A stretch of 64,000 nt of DNA from Pseudomonadota bacterium (GTDB taxonomy: Bacteria; Pseudomonadota; Alphaproteobacteria; Rhizobiales; Xanthobacteraceae), in assembly GCA_023451825.1 (NCBI GenBank), contig JAEXYA010000034.1:85113-149112 (forward strand), in the 5' to 3' direction. How positions within the stretch are numbered: the first letter of the stretch is position 1; every line of letters begins with the position of its first letter. Shown one piece after another: positions 7,700-16,733 of this stretch. The notes below the pieces were generated by a model. It worked only from the letters and a program-made list of their open reading frames with translations. It had not been told where the DNA came from and did not search any database. Both the position numbers and the translations under genes were made by a program.

Positions 7700-9103
7700 A
7701 TGAGACTGCCGCGCGAGATCGGACCCATTCACTTTGTCGGCATCGGCGGCATCGGCATGAGCGGCATCGCCGAGGTGCTGTGCAATCTCGGCTACACCGT
7801 GCAGGGCTCGGACGCGTCGGAAAACGCCAACGTCAATCGGTTGCGCGAGAAGGGCATCACCATCCATGTCGGCCACACCGCGGAGAACGTCTCCGGTGCC
7901 GACGTGCTCGTGGTTTCCACTGCGATCAAGCGCGACAATCCCGAACTGATGGCCGCGCGCGCGCAGCGCATTCCCGTCGTTCGCCGTGCCGAGATGCTGG
8001 CCGAGCTGATGCGCCTGAAGAGCTGCGTCGCCATCGCCGGCACCCACGGCAAGACCACGACGACCTCGATGGTCGCGGCTCTTCTCGATGCCGGTGAACT
8101 CGACCCCACCGTCATCAATGGCGGCATCATCAATGCCTACGGCACCAATGCACGGCTTGGCGGCGGCGAATGGATGGTGGTGGAAGCCGACGAGAGCGAC
8201 GGCACCTTCCTGAAGCTGCCGACCGATGTCGCCATCGTCACCAATGTCGATCCCGAACATCTCGATCACTTCAAGACATTCGACAATGTGCAGGACGCGT
8301 TCCGCAATTTCGTCGAGAACGTGCCGTTCTACGGTTTTGCGGTGATGTGCATCGATCATCCCGTGGTGCAGACCATCGTCGGCAAGATCGAGGACCGGCG
8401 CATCATTACTTACGGTCAGAACCCGCAGGCGGATGCGCGGCTGGTCGATCTCAAGCCGGCCAATGGCGGCTCGAGCTTCAAGGTCGCGTTCCGCGACCGC
8501 AAGGCAGGCACGACGCATGAGATCGATAATCTGCTGCTGCCGATGCCGGGCCGTCATAACGCGCTCAATGCCACGGCCGCGATCGCTGTCGCGCATGAGC
8601 TCGGCATTTCCGATGAGCAGATCCGAAAGGCGATCTCATCCTTCGGTGGCGTGAAGCGCCGCTTCACCAAGACCGGCGAATGGAACGGGGTCTCCATCAT
8701 CGACGACTACGGCCATCATCCGGTCGAGATCGCAGCCGTGCTGCGTGCGGCGCGCGAGAGCACCGCGGGCAAGGTGATCGCTGTGGTGCAGCCGCATCGC
8801 TATACGCGCCTGCAGTCGCTGTTCGAGGAATTCTGCACCTGCTTCAATGATGCGGATACGGTCATCGTTGCGGAAGTCTATGCCGCCGGCGAAGCACCGA
8901 TCCCCGGCATCGACCGCGACAATTACGTCCTCGGCCTGCGTGCGCACGGTCACCGCGAAGTGATCCCGCTGTCGGAATCGGCGGCGCTTGCCGGCCTCGT
9001 TGCCGGTGTGGCGAAGAGCGGCGACACGGTCGTGTGCCTCGGTGCCGGCAATATCACCCAGTGGGCTTATGCGCTGCCGGGTGAATTGAAGGCATTGGGC
9101 TAA
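7700..9103 (+). CDS. murC: UDP-N-acetylmuramate--L-alanine ligase
   Basis: MurC adds L-alanine to UDP-MurNAc, the first peptide step of wall precursor synthesis. The 467-residue product has the N-terminal Rossmann motif IHFVGIGGIGMSGIAE, the ATP-binding P-loop AGTHGKTTTTS near residue 115, VVEADESDGTF near 165, TNVDPEHLDH near 185, and C-terminal IDDYGHHPVEI and VVQPHRYTRL. The frame is open further upstream, but that part runs through a palindromic repeat. The ATG at 7700, beginning MRLPREIGPIHF, gives the normal family length. murB follows after 4 bases. Confidence 0.97.
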   Translation: MRLPREIGPIHFVGIGGIGMSGIAEVLCNLGYTVQGSDASENANVNRLREKGITIHVGHTAENVSGADVLVVSTAIKRDNPELMAARAQRIPVVRRAEMLAELMRLKSCVAIAGTHGKTTTTSMVAALLDAGELDPTVINGGIINAYGTNARLGGGEWMVVEADESDGTFLKLPTDVAIVTNVDPEHLDHFKTFDNVQDAFRNFVENVPFYGFAVMCIDHPVVQTIVGKIEDRRIITYGQNPQADARLVDLKPANGGSSFKVAFRDRKAGTTHEIDNLLLPMPGRHNALNATAAIAVAHELGISDEQIRKAISSFGGVKRRFTKTGEWNGVSIIDDYGHHPVEIAAVLRAARESTAGKVIAVVQPHRYTRLQSLFEEFCTCFNDADTVIVAEVYAAGEAPIPGIDRDNYVLGLRAHGHREVIPLSESAALAGLVAGVAKSGDTVVCLGAGNITQWAYALPGELKALG

Positions 9104-9107
9104 ACGC

Positions 9108-10031
9108 GTGAGCGGCTTTCCTGACATCTCCGCTGATCTGAAATCATCGATGCCCGAGCTTCGCGGGCGTCTGCTTGCGAACGAGTCCCTCGCGCCATTG
9201 ACTTGGTTTCGTGTCGGTGGTCCCGCGCAACTCCTTTTCACGCCGGCGGATGAGGATGATCTCGCTTACTTCCTGTCCAAGCTGCCATCGGACATTCCTG
9301 TCACTGTCGTCGGCGTCGGCTCCAACCTGATCGTACGCGATGGCGGCATCGAAGGCGTCGTCATTCGCCTGAGCCCGCGCGGTTTCGGTCAGGTGACGAT
9401 CGATGGCGATGTCGTCACCGCAGGCACCGCTGCCCTCGACAAGCGCGTGGCGGAGGCCGCTGCCGCCGCCAATATCGGTGGTCTCGAATTCTACTATGGC
9501 ATTCCGGGTTCGATCGGCGGCGCGCTGCGCATGAATGCGGGAGCCAATGGCGGCGAGACCAAGGATGTGCTGGTCGAAGCCGTCGGCATCGGCCGCGACG
9601 GCACGAAACACGTCTTCGACAATGCCGGCATGCAGTTCGTCTATCGCAACTCCGGCGTCGATCCGTCGATCATCTTCACGTCAGCGAAGTTTCGTGGGCC
9701 GATCACCGATCCCGCCGCGATCCGCGTGCGCATGAACGAAGTCCAGGCGCATCGCGAGATGGCGCAGCCGATCCGCGAAAAGACGGGCGGCTCGACCTTC
9801 AAGAATCCGCCAGGTCATTCCGCGTGGAAACTGGTGGATGCCGCCGGGTGCCGCGGGCTACGTGTCGGCGGCGCGCAGGTGTCGGAAATGCACTGCAATT
9901 TCCTGATCAACACCGGCGATGCCACGGCGCATGATATCGAGACGCTGGGCGACACCGTGCGCGAACGCGTGCTGGCGCAGTCCGGCATCGATCTCCACTG
10001 GGAGATCAAGCGGATCGGTGTGAAGCCGTAG
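9108..10031 (+). CDS. murB: UDP-N-acetylenolpyruvoylglucosamine reductase
   Basis: MurB is the FAD- and NADPH-dependent reductase that makes UDP-MurNAc. The 307-residue product shows LTWFRVGGPAQLL, the FAD-binding VVGVGSNLIVRDGGIEG, GLEFYYGIPGSIGGALRMNA, and the catalytic region GGSTFKNPPGHSAWKLVD with GAQVSEMHCNFLIN. It is of the shorter type II form. The start is a GTG 4 bases after the murC stop; an ATG at 9150 is a possible shorter start. The TAG stop is shared with the left end of a family C repeat. Confidence 0.96.
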   Translation: MSGFPDISADLKSSMPELRGRLLANESLAPLTWFRVGGPAQLLFTPADEDDLAYFLSKLPSDIPVTVVGVGSNLIVRDGGIEGVVIRLSPRGFGQVTIDGDVVTAGTAALDKRVAEAAAAANIGGLEFYYGIPGSIGGALRMNAGANGGETKDVLVEAVGIGRDGTKHVFDNAGMQFVYRNSGVDPSIIFTSAKFRGPITDPAAIRVRMNEVQAHREMAQPIREKTGGSTFKNPPGHSAWKLVDAAGCRGLRVGGAQVSEMHCNFLINTGDATAHDIETLGDTVRERVLAQSGIDLHWEIKRIGVKP

Positions 10032-10115
10032 GGCGGATGAGCGCAGCGTCATCCGCCGGCCGAGTTCAAGATTGAAATTCCGCGGCGGATTACGGCTTCG
10101 CCTCCTCCGCCCTAC
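10028..10115. repeat. family C inverted repeat, copy 1
   Basis: Left arm GTAGGGCGGATGAGCGCAGC and right arm ending CCTCCTCCGCCCTAC, with GGCCGAGTTCAAGATTGAA between. The same core, GGCCGAGTTCATGGTTGAAG, occurs at 32892-32978. The left arm includes the stop codon of murB, showing insertion or growth right up to the gene end. Confidence 0.85.
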
Positions 10116-10118
10116 AAA

Positions 10119-10928
10119 TCACTTCGGCGCTGGCGGCAACGCAGCTCCTGGCCCGAGTGCGGGCAGCGTCTGCAAGTGCTCCAGCGGCTCCTTGGAGACA
10201 CGGAAGGCGCCATCATAGGGATGCTCCTGCAACGCGATCAGGCCGAGCGCCACGACGGCTGCGCTGCCGAACACGCTGAGCGCGGTGAGCATCGCGCGTG
10301 GCCGGTCCAGATGCACCAGCGCGAGGCCGACCTGTGTGAGCAGTCCGAGGATCAGCACCGATACCCATTTCAGATCGTTGGTCTGGTCGGCCGCGATGCT
10401 CAGGCGTTCGCTTCGCGCCGTACCTGCGCGGATCGTGGCGGCAAGCAATGCGACTTGCACGGGCGTTCCGGAGTCCCGGCCGACGCTGAGGTCGCTGACC
10501 TCGCGAAGCACGTCGTCATAAGCCACTTCGGTGCGCGGCGATGCTTCGCCCTTCATCATTGCCGGCCATTCATCCGTCAAAACCGAGCTGACATAGACTT
10601 TGAGCGCTGTGCGGATATCCGTCATGTCGGAGGTGGCGGCCACGCTCAGGGCGTAGACATTGCGGATTTCGCTGGCCTCGGCCTGCATCGCGCGCACGGC
10701 ATGTCGGCCGCGCTCGCCGACGTCGCTGGCGAGAAAGCCGGTGAGCAGGCCGAACAAGATCGCCACAGACGAGAAGAATGGCGCCACGATGCCGTTCGAT
10801 TTCTGGATCTGCTTGCGCAGCGGCGAGCCGAAACTCAGGAAAACGAGAAACAGCGCCGCGCCGTAATACAATACGCACAGCGTGGCGAAGATGCCGAACG
10901 TGTTGAAGTCGAGCCAGGCTCTCGTCAT
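10119..10928 (-). CDS. DUF4239-like (bestrophin-like domain) membrane protein
   Basis: Unassigned integral membrane protein of 269 residues. Two N-terminal hydrophobic segments (around residues 8-30 and 46-70, the latter VAPFFSSVAILFGLLTGF) are followed by a soluble helical region of about 110 residues and two C-terminal segments (WVSVLILGLLTQVGLALVHL and a second one). This layout matches the DUF4239/bestrophin-like family, which has no established function that I know of. ATG at 10928 gives a sensible membrane-protein start; an in-frame start at 10979 adds an Arg-rich stretch. It lies antisense between murB and ddl, splitting the cluster. Confidence 0.7.
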   Translation of the reverse strand: MTRAWLDFNTFGIFATLCVLYYGAALFLVFLSFGSPLRKQIQKSNGIVAPFFSSVAILFGLLTGFLASDVGERGRHAVRAMQAEASEIRNVYALSVAATSDMTDIRTALKVYVSSVLTDEWPAMMKGEASPRTEVAYDDVLREVSDLSVGRDSGTPVQVALLAATIRAGTARSERLSIAADQTNDLKWVSVLILGLLTQVGLALVHLDRPRAMLTALSVFGSAAVVALGLIALQEHPYDGAFRVSKEPLEHLQTLPALGPGAALPPAPK

Positions 10929-11057
10929 CGCATCTCGTCCATTGATTCTGCTGCGCCTTCGCGCATTGTCGTCGCACAAACCCTTATATGACTCGCAACC
11001 TCGCGTGCCATCGCCTTGGCAGTATGGTTAGGATGCGGTGATTCGCATGGAGCCCCG

Positions 11058-12098
11058 ATGATGACTGCCTCGATCGCCCCCAACCTGGTCACCATCGTGT
11101 TCGGGGGGCTGAACAAGGAGCGGCTGGTATCTGTCGCTTCGGCGCAGGCTCTGCACGCGACACTGCCTGAGGCGGCGCTCTGGTTCTGGGATGCCGACGA
11201 CAACGTCTACGAGACGTCGGGCGCGGCGCTGCTTGGTCATGACCGCCCCTTCGAAAATCCATTCACGGCCGATGGCAAGTCGCTCGGCTCGCTGGCACAG
11301 GCACTCGACAAGGCCAAGGCTGAGGGGCGCGTGCTGGTGCTCGGCATGCATGGCGGCGCAGCCGAGAATGGCGAAGTGCAGGCCATGTGCGAAGTTCGCG
11401 GCGTGGCTTTCACCGGCTCCGGTTCGGCGTCGTCCAATCTTGCGTTCGACAAGGTTGCGGCGAAGCGTTTCGCCGCGATTTCAGGTGTGCCGATCGCTGC
11501 TGGTATCGCGCTTGCCGATATGGAGGCTGCGCTCGACCAGTATGGCAAGCTGATCGCCAAGCCTGCACGCGATGGTTCCAGCTATGGCCTGATGTTCGTG
11601 AATGCGAAGCAGGATCTGGTGGCCGTTCGCAACGCTGCAAAGGTCGAGGACTACGTGATCGAGCCGTTCGTTGCCGGCATCGAGGCGACCTGCGCGGTGC
11701 TGGAGCAGGGAGATGGCTCGGTGATCGCGCTGCCCCCCATCGAAATCGTCCCCGCCGGCGGTGGCTTCGATTACGAGGCGAAATATCTCGCCAAATCGAC
11801 CCAGGAGATCTGTCCCGGCCGCTTTACGCCGGAGGTCACCGCGCAGATCCAGGATCTTGCCGTGCGCGCCCACAAGGCGATGTCCTGCACGGGCTATTCG
11901 CGATCGGATTTCATCGTGTCGGCCGATGGCCTCGTCTATCTCGAAACCAACACGTTGCCGGGGCTGACCAAGGCGTCGCTCTACCCCAAGGCGTTGAATG
12001 CGCAGGGCATCACGTTTGTGGATTTTCTGAACGGGCAGATTGAGTTGGGCGTAGCCCGGATGCAGCGAAGCGCAATCAGGGGACCGGCGAACGGCTGA
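11058..12098 (+). CDS. ddl: D-alanine--D-alanine ligase, with a repeat-encoded C-terminal tail
   Basis: Ddl joins two D-alanines with ATP to make the terminal dipeptide of the wall precursor. The 346-residue product is an ATP-grasp enzyme: N-terminal VTIVFGGLNKERLVSVASA, LVLGMHGGAAENGEVQ, FTGSGSASSNLAFDK, KPARDGSSYGL, ATP/Mg region FDYEAKYLAKSTQEICPG, and C-terminal SRSDFIVS with LETNTLPGLTKASLYPKA. The N-terminal glycine motif is the variant seen in Bradyrhizobium-group enzymes (from memory). The last 15 or so residues, after GQIELG, are encoded by the left arm and spacer of a palindromic repeat. ATG at 11058 preferred over 11016. Confidence 0.93.
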   Translation: MMTASIAPNLVTIVFGGLNKERLVSVASAQALHATLPEAALWFWDADDNVYETSGAALLGHDRPFENPFTADGKSLGSLAQALDKAKAEGRVLVLGMHGGAAENGEVQAMCEVRGVAFTGSGSASSNLAFDKVAAKRFAAISGVPIAAGIALADMEAALDQYGKLIAKPARDGSSYGLMFVNAKQDLVAVRNAAKVEDYVIEPFVAGIEATCAVLEQGDGSVIALPPIEIVPAGGGFDYEAKYLAKSTQEICPGRFTPEVTAQIQDLAVRAHKAMSCTGYSRSDFIVSADGLVYLETNTLPGLTKASLYPKALNAQGITFVDFLNGQIELGVARMQRSAIRGPANG

Positions 12099-12140
12099 CG
12101 CTCTGAATCCCGGATTACGCTGCGCTCCATCCGGGCTACG
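12050..12140. repeat. family D inverted repeat overlapping the end of ddl
   Basis: The left arm starts GTAGCCCGGATGCAGCGAAG and the right arm ends GCTCCATCCGGGCTAC. The arms are about 31 bases each with a few mismatches. The left arm and part of the spacer are inside the ddl reading frame, and the stop TGA (12096-12098) lies in the spacer. This is a common type of extragenic palindrome in this bacterial group, here invading a coding sequence. Confidence 0.85.
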
Positions 12141-12487
12141 GACCGTCATCTGCGACCGAACGCCGCCATTACCGCCCTGCCACGGTTCCTTAACACCCGG
12201 CTGCAACACTCCCGCTAAAGTCTTATGAATCCGGGGCAAAATGCCCCCTGATTCCATCCCCTTTACGTTTTGTTTACCAGGACATCCGAAGGTTAACGCT
12301 GGCGGCGCATGTTGCGCTTGGCTGCCGAGGCGTGAGCTTTGCGGGCGTTCCGTATCGTCGCGTATCGATGGAAGTGGTGTCATTCCAGACACTTAGTCCG
12401 TTCCGGTCTGACCGAGATGTCATCAGCGTCATCGCCAGTGCTTTGGCCCCGCGAAAATGCGGGCACAACCTGTGACGAGCTCGTGGA
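12141..12487. other. ftsQ upstream region with paired GANTC sites
   Basis: No gene seen. A dyad at 12227-12254 reads GAATCC, GGGGCA, AAA, TGCCCC, CTGATTC, so a 6-bp GC hairpin is flanked by two GANTC sequences, the target of the alphaproteobacterial CcrM methylase. Two TTAAC motifs lie nearby (about 12190 and 12292). I infer that the ftsQAZ promoter or a regulatory site is here; no clear -35/-10 pair stands out. Confidence 0.4.
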
Positions 12488-13492
12488 ATGGATGGTGGAG
12501 GACGCCTCTCTCGGTCGGTCGGATCGCTGAGGCCCCAAGCTGACCTCAAAATGGCGGCCCGGGGGGCCGGCATCCTGTTGCGCGAGCAGCTGGAGCCGCT
12601 CGAGCGTTCCCTCACGGCCCTGAAGAACCGCAAGGCCCCCGAGCGCGAGCCGAGCACCAGCAAACTCGTCATCTTTATCGAACGCTATGTTCCGCGACGC
12701 GTCGGCATTGCGGCCACCCTGTTGATCCTGGCCGGGAGTGTCGGCTTCGGCGTGGTCAAGGGCGAGCATGTCGATGAGGTCGTCGCTGCGTTCCAGGACG
12801 CCCGCAACGCCGCGGCCAATGCCGCCGGCTTCCGCATTTCCTCGGTCATCCTCAACGGCCGCAAGCAATTGACCCAGGACGAGATCCTGGCCATCGGCGG
12901 CATCAATGGCCGCTCGTCGCTGTTGTTCGTCGATGCGGCCGCCGTGCGCGAAAAGCTGAAGGCCAATCCCTGGATCGCCGATGCCAATGTGCTGAAGCTG
13001 TATCCGGATCGCCTGCAGATCGACGTCACCGAACGCACCGCTTTCGCGCTTTGGCAGGAAGACGGCAAGCTTGCCGTCATCGCCGATGATGGCGCCGTGC
13101 TCGAAAACTACGTGCCGAGCAGCTTCGTCAAGCTGCCGCTGGTGGTGGGCAAGGGCGCCGACGCGGCTGCGAAGGATTTTATCGCGCTGCTGGATCGCTA
13201 TCCGCAGGTCCGCGCCGTCACCAAGGCTGCGATCTATGTCGGCGAGCGCCGCTGGAATCTGCGCCTGAATGACAATCTCGATGTTCGGCTGCCAGAAAAC
13301 GATCTCGGTAATGCACTCGCGATGCTGAGCAAGCTCGATCGCGAAGATCGCCTGTTCTCGCGCGACATCGTCGCCATCGACATGCGCTTGCCGGATCGCC
13401 TGACTGTGCGTCTGTCGGAGGAGGCCGCCAAGGCCCGCGAAGAGCAGTTCAAGGCGCAGGACAAGGCCAAGAAGAAAGCAGGCGCAGCATGA
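12488..13492 (+). CDS. ftsQ: cell division protein FtsQ
   Basis: FtsQ is a bitopic inner-membrane protein that links early and late divisome proteins through its periplasmic POTRA and beta domains. The 334-residue product has a basic cytoplasmic N-terminus, one transmembrane segment at about residues 72-90 (VGIAATLLILAGSVGFGVV), and a POTRA domain beginning FRISSVILNGRKQLTQDEIL with NPWIADANVLKLYPDRLQID and VTERTAFALW. The C-terminus is Lys/Ala-rich (KAKKKAGAA). The stop overlaps the ftsA start by four bases (ATGA), so ftsQ and ftsA are coupled. Confidence 0.95.
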   Translation: MDGGGRLSRSVGSLRPQADLKMAARGAGILLREQLEPLERSLTALKNRKAPEREPSTSKLVIFIERYVPRRVGIAATLLILAGSVGFGVVKGEHVDEVVAAFQDARNAAANAAGFRISSVILNGRKQLTQDEILAIGGINGRSSLLFVDAAAVREKLKANPWIADANVLKLYPDRLQIDVTERTAFALWQEDGKLAVIADDGAVLENYVPSSFVKLPLVVGKGADAAAKDFIALLDRYPQVRAVTKAAIYVGERRWNLRLNDNLDVRLPENDLGNALAMLSKLDREDRLFSRDIVAIDMRLPDRLTVRLSEEAAKAREEQFKAQDKAKKKAGAA

Positions 13493-14817
13493 GCGGGCTG
13501 GATCGCAACCAGGCGCCGAAGACGCGCCAGATGGCGGCCAACCGCACGGCGCTGGTGGCGTCGCTTGACGTCGGCACCAGCAAGATCGCGTGCATGATCG
13601 CGCGTCTGCGTCCCTGCGCACCGAACGAAGCGCTGCGTGGCCGTACCCATGCCGTCGAACTGATCGGCTACAGCCAGATCCAATCGCGCGGTGTGAAGTC
13701 CGGCGCGGTGGTCGATATGGGCGAGGCCGAGCAGTCGGTACGCCAGGCCGTGGGTCTTGCCGAGCGCATGGCCAAGGTGCGCGTTGAATCCGTTCTGCTG
13801 TCGGTCTCGGCCGGCCGCCTGCAGGGCCAACTGATCGAAGCCTCCGCCGACATCAAGGGCGGTGCGGTGAGCGCGTCCGACATGGCTCGCGTCACCTCGA
13901 CCGGCATGCGCCACGCAACGCCGCCGGGCCGCACCGTGCTGCATGCGCTTCCGGTGAGCTATTCGCTCGATGGCGTGAAGGGCATTCGCGACCCCAAGGG
14001 CATGGTCGCGTCGCAATTCGGCGTCGACATGAACGTCATCACCGCGGACGCGACCGTCGCGCGTAATCTGATGCTGGTCGTCGAGCGCTGCCACCTCAAT
14101 GTCGAGGCGATGGCGGCCGCGCCTTATGTCGCAGGACTCTCCGTGCTCACCGATGACGAGACCGATCTCGGTGCGGCCGTCGTCGAGATGGGGGCAGGGA
14201 CCACGACGATCGCCACCTATTCGGGTGGTCGCATCGTTCACGCCTCCGGATTTGCGGTAGGCGGGCAACACATCACCATGGATCTTGCGCGTGGCCTAGG
14301 CTGCTGCATTGCGGATGCCGAGCGAATCAAGACGTTATATGGCACCGTGCTGACAGGTGGCTCCGACGCGCGTGAAATGATGAACGTGCCGACGGCTGGC
14401 GATAATGATCGTGATTATCCGCAGGCCGTGTCACGCGCCACGATTGCAAACATTGTGCGCCAGCGTGCCGAGGAGATTTTCGAAATGATCCGGGATCGGC
14501 TTGCGGATTCGCCTTTCGCTGCAGAGCCACGCGCACGCGTGGTGCTGTCGGGCGGCGCATCGCAGCTCACCGGTCTCGTCGAACTCGGCTCGCAGATTCT
14601 CGGCCGCTCCGTTCGCGTCGCTCGCCCGCTTGGTTTTGGCCGTCTGCCGAACGAGGCGAAGAGCGCGTCGTTTGCAGTGCCGTCGGGCCTGCTCGTCTAT
14701 CCGCAATTCGCTCACCTCGAACATGTCGAGCCGCGCTTCACGCGTCAGCTCAAGACAGGCACCGATGGCGGCGGATACTTCGGAAAGGTCGGTCGATGGC
14801 TACGCGAGGGCTTCTGA
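13489..14817 (+). CDS. ftsA: cell division protein FtsA
   Basis: FtsA is the actin-like ATPase that tethers FtsZ to the membrane and recruits later divisome proteins. The 442-residue product opens with VASLDVGTSKIACMIARL (phosphate-1 loop), followed by the 1C-domain region IQSRGVKSGAVVDM and the SADIKGGAVSASD segment. The second phosphate loop is AVVEMGAGTTTIATY and the adenosine motif is VVLSGGASQLTGL. The C-terminal GGGYFGKVGRWLREGF is the amphipathic membrane-targeting helix. Overlaps ftsQ by 4 bases and precedes ftsZ by 99 bases. Confidence 0.97.
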   Translation: MSGLDRNQAPKTRQMAANRTALVASLDVGTSKIACMIARLRPCAPNEALRGRTHAVELIGYSQIQSRGVKSGAVVDMGEAEQSVRQAVGLAERMAKVRVESVLLSVSAGRLQGQLIEASADIKGGAVSASDMARVTSTGMRHATPPGRTVLHALPVSYSLDGVKGIRDPKGMVASQFGVDMNVITADATVARNLMLVVERCHLNVEAMAAAPYVAGLSVLTDDETDLGAAVVEMGAGTTTIATYSGGRIVHASGFAVGGQHITMDLARGLGCCIADAERIKTLYGTVLTGGSDAREMMNVPTAGDNDRDYPQAVSRATIANIVRQRAEEIFEMIRDRLADSPFAAEPRARVVLSGGASQLTGLVELGSQILGRSVRVARPLGFGRLPNEAKSASFAVPSGLLVYPQFAHLEHVEPRFTRQLKTGTDGGGYFGKVGRWLREGF

Positions 14818-14916
14818 TGAGATTTTTCCAGACACTGCACATTCCGTCACCGACGCCACCGGCTTTCAGCCACCGGCACGACCACACAATTCGCGCTTAA
14901 TACGAGAGGCAACCTC

Positions 14917-16677
14917 ATGACCATCAATCTCAACGTTCCTGATATCAGCGAGCTGAAGCCCCGTATTACCGTGTTCGGTGTCGGTGGCGCCGGCGGCAAC
15001 GCCGTCAACAACATGATCACCGCCGGTCTGCAGGGCGTCGACTTCGTCGTCGCCAACACCGACGCGCAGGCGCTGACCATGTCGAAGGCGCAGCGCATCG
15101 TGCAGATGGGCACCCAGGTGACCCAGGGCCTCGGCGCCGGTTCGCAGCCGGATGTCGGCGCGGCTGCCGCGCAGGAAGTCATCGACGAAATCCGTGATCA
15201 CCTCACGGGCGCCAACATGGTGTTCGTCACCGCCGGCATGGGCGGCGGCACCGGCACCGGTGCAGCTCCGGTCATCGCCAAGACCGCGCGCGACATGGGC
15301 ATCCTGACCGTCGGCGTGATCACCAAGCCGTTCCACTTCGAAGGCCAGCGCCGCATGCGCACCGCCGAAGCGGGCATCAACGAGCTGCACAAGGTCGTCG
15401 ACACGCTTCTCATCATTCCGAACCAGAACCTGTTCCGGGTCGCCAACGAGAAGACCACCTTCGCCGACGCCTTCGCGATGGCCGACCAGGTGCTCTATTC
15501 GGGCGTCGCCTGCATCACCGACCTGATGGTCAAGGAAGGCCTGATCAATCTCGACTTCGCCGACGTGCGCGCAGTCATGAAGGAGATGGGCAAGGCGATG
15601 ATGGGCACCGGCGAAGCCACCGGTGAGAAGCGCGCGCTGACCGCCGCCGAAGCCGCCATTGCCAACCCGCTGATCGATGATTCCTCGATGAAGGGCGCGA
15701 AGGGCCTCCTCATCTCGATCACCGGCGGCAAGGACCTGACCCTGTTCGAAGTCGACGAAGCCGCCACCCGCATCCGCGAGGAAGTGGACTCGGACGCCAA
15801 CATCATCGTCGGCGCCACCTTCGACGAAAGCCTCGACGGCGTCATCCGCGTGTCGGTGGTCGCCACCGGCATCGAGCAGGCGCAACTCGCCCGTGCGCCG
15901 GCCCCGGTTTCGGCTCCGGTCGCCGCCGTCGGCCAGCCCGCCCAGCCGGATACCCGTCTTGCTGACCTGACCGCCCGCCTGCGTGCCGACAACCAGCGCA
16001 TCGCCGCTGCAGCCGCCGCCAAGGCTGGTGCTCCAGTGCCTGCCGCTGCACCGGCACCGCGTGCCCCGGCCAGCAACCATGAGCGCGCTGCTCTTGCCGC
16101 CATCGCTGCCGCGGTTGCGCCGGAAGCTCCGCAGCAGGGCACCTATGGCGACGTGACCGTGCGTCCGATTGCGCAGAAGCCGTCGCTGTTCCCTGAAGCT
16201 CCTCGTCAGGAAATGCCGATGGAAGCGCCGCTTCCGGAGCAGTTCATCCCGCCGGCCGCGCAGCAGGCGCCGGTTCGCGCGCCGCGCATGCCGAAGTTCG
16301 AAGAGCTGCCGATGCCGGCCCAGGCCGAGATTCGCCAGGCTCGCGGCGACGCGGACGAGGAACCGCAGAAGCAGCGTCTGTCGCTGCTGCAGCGCCTCGC
16401 CAATGTTGGCCTCGGCCGCCGCGACGAGGAATCGGAAGCTCCGGTGTCCGGCCGCGCGCAGGCTCCTGCCATGGCGCCGATGCCGCCGCTGCCGGAGCGC
16501 AAGCCGCAGCGTTCGGTCGCCCAGCAGATGGCCAATGAGCCGCCGGTGTCCGAATATGCCCGTCGTCCGGCTCCGCAGGGCCTCGACCTGCATGGCCGCC
16601 CGGCGCCTGTGGCCCCCGCACCACAGGGCGACGATCATCTCGATATTCCGGCGTTCCTGCGCCGCCAGTCGAACTGA
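14917..16677 (+). CDS. ftsZ: cell division protein FtsZ with long C-terminal linker
   Basis: FtsZ is the tubulin-like GTPase that forms the division ring. The 586-residue product has GVGGAGGNAVNNM near residue 21, the tubulin signature GGGTGTG at about 109-115, and the synergy region LITGGKDLTLFEVDEAA-like (ISITGGKDLTLFEVDEAA). After about residue 320 comes a Pro/Ala-rich linker of roughly 250 residues, much longer than in E. coli but usual for Rhizobiales. The conserved C-terminal peptide DIPAFLRRQ, which binds FtsA, ends the protein. GAGAGG precedes the ATG. A strong terminator follows. Confidence 0.98.
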   Translation: MTINLNVPDISELKPRITVFGVGGAGGNAVNNMITAGLQGVDFVVANTDAQALTMSKAQRIVQMGTQVTQGLGAGSQPDVGAAAAQEVIDEIRDHLTGANMVFVTAGMGGGTGTGAAPVIAKTARDMGILTVGVITKPFHFEGQRRMRTAEAGINELHKVVDTLLIIPNQNLFRVANEKTTFADAFAMADQVLYSGVACITDLMVKEGLINLDFADVRAVMKEMGKAMMGTGEATGEKRALTAAEAAIANPLIDDSSMKGAKGLLISITGGKDLTLFEVDEAATRIREEVDSDANIIVGATFDESLDGVIRVSVVATGIEQAQLARAPAPVSAPVAAVGQPAQPDTRLADLTARLRADNQRIAAAAAAKAGAPVPAAAPAPRAPASNHERAALAAIAAAVAPEAPQQGTYGDVTVRPIAQKPSLFPEAPRQEMPMEAPLPEQFIPPAAQQAPVRAPRMPKFEELPMPAQAEIRQARGDADEEPQKQRLSLLQRLANVGLGRRDEESEAPVSGRAQAPAMAPMPPLPERKPQRSVAQQMANEPPVSEYARRPAPQGLDLHGRPAPVAPAPQGDDHLDIPAFLRRQSN

Positions 16678-16704
16678 TCGACTGTAACAATGGTCATGAA
16701 GATG

Positions 16705-16733
16705 AAGCCCCGGTCATGCGACCGGGGCTTTTT
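16705..16733 (+). terminator. Rho-independent terminator after ftsZ
   Basis: Perfect 10-bp stem AGCCCCGGTC / GACCGGGGCT with an ATGC loop, followed by TTTTTC. It lies 28 bases after the ftsZ stop and ends the ftsQAZ transcript, so lpxC needs its own promoter. Confidence 0.92.

Noticed and set aside
14866..16638. A 590-codon open frame on the minus strand opposite ftsZ
   Set aside because: It mirrors ftsZ codon structure in a GC-rich gene, is His/Arg-rich with no recognisable domain, and ftsZ is certain.
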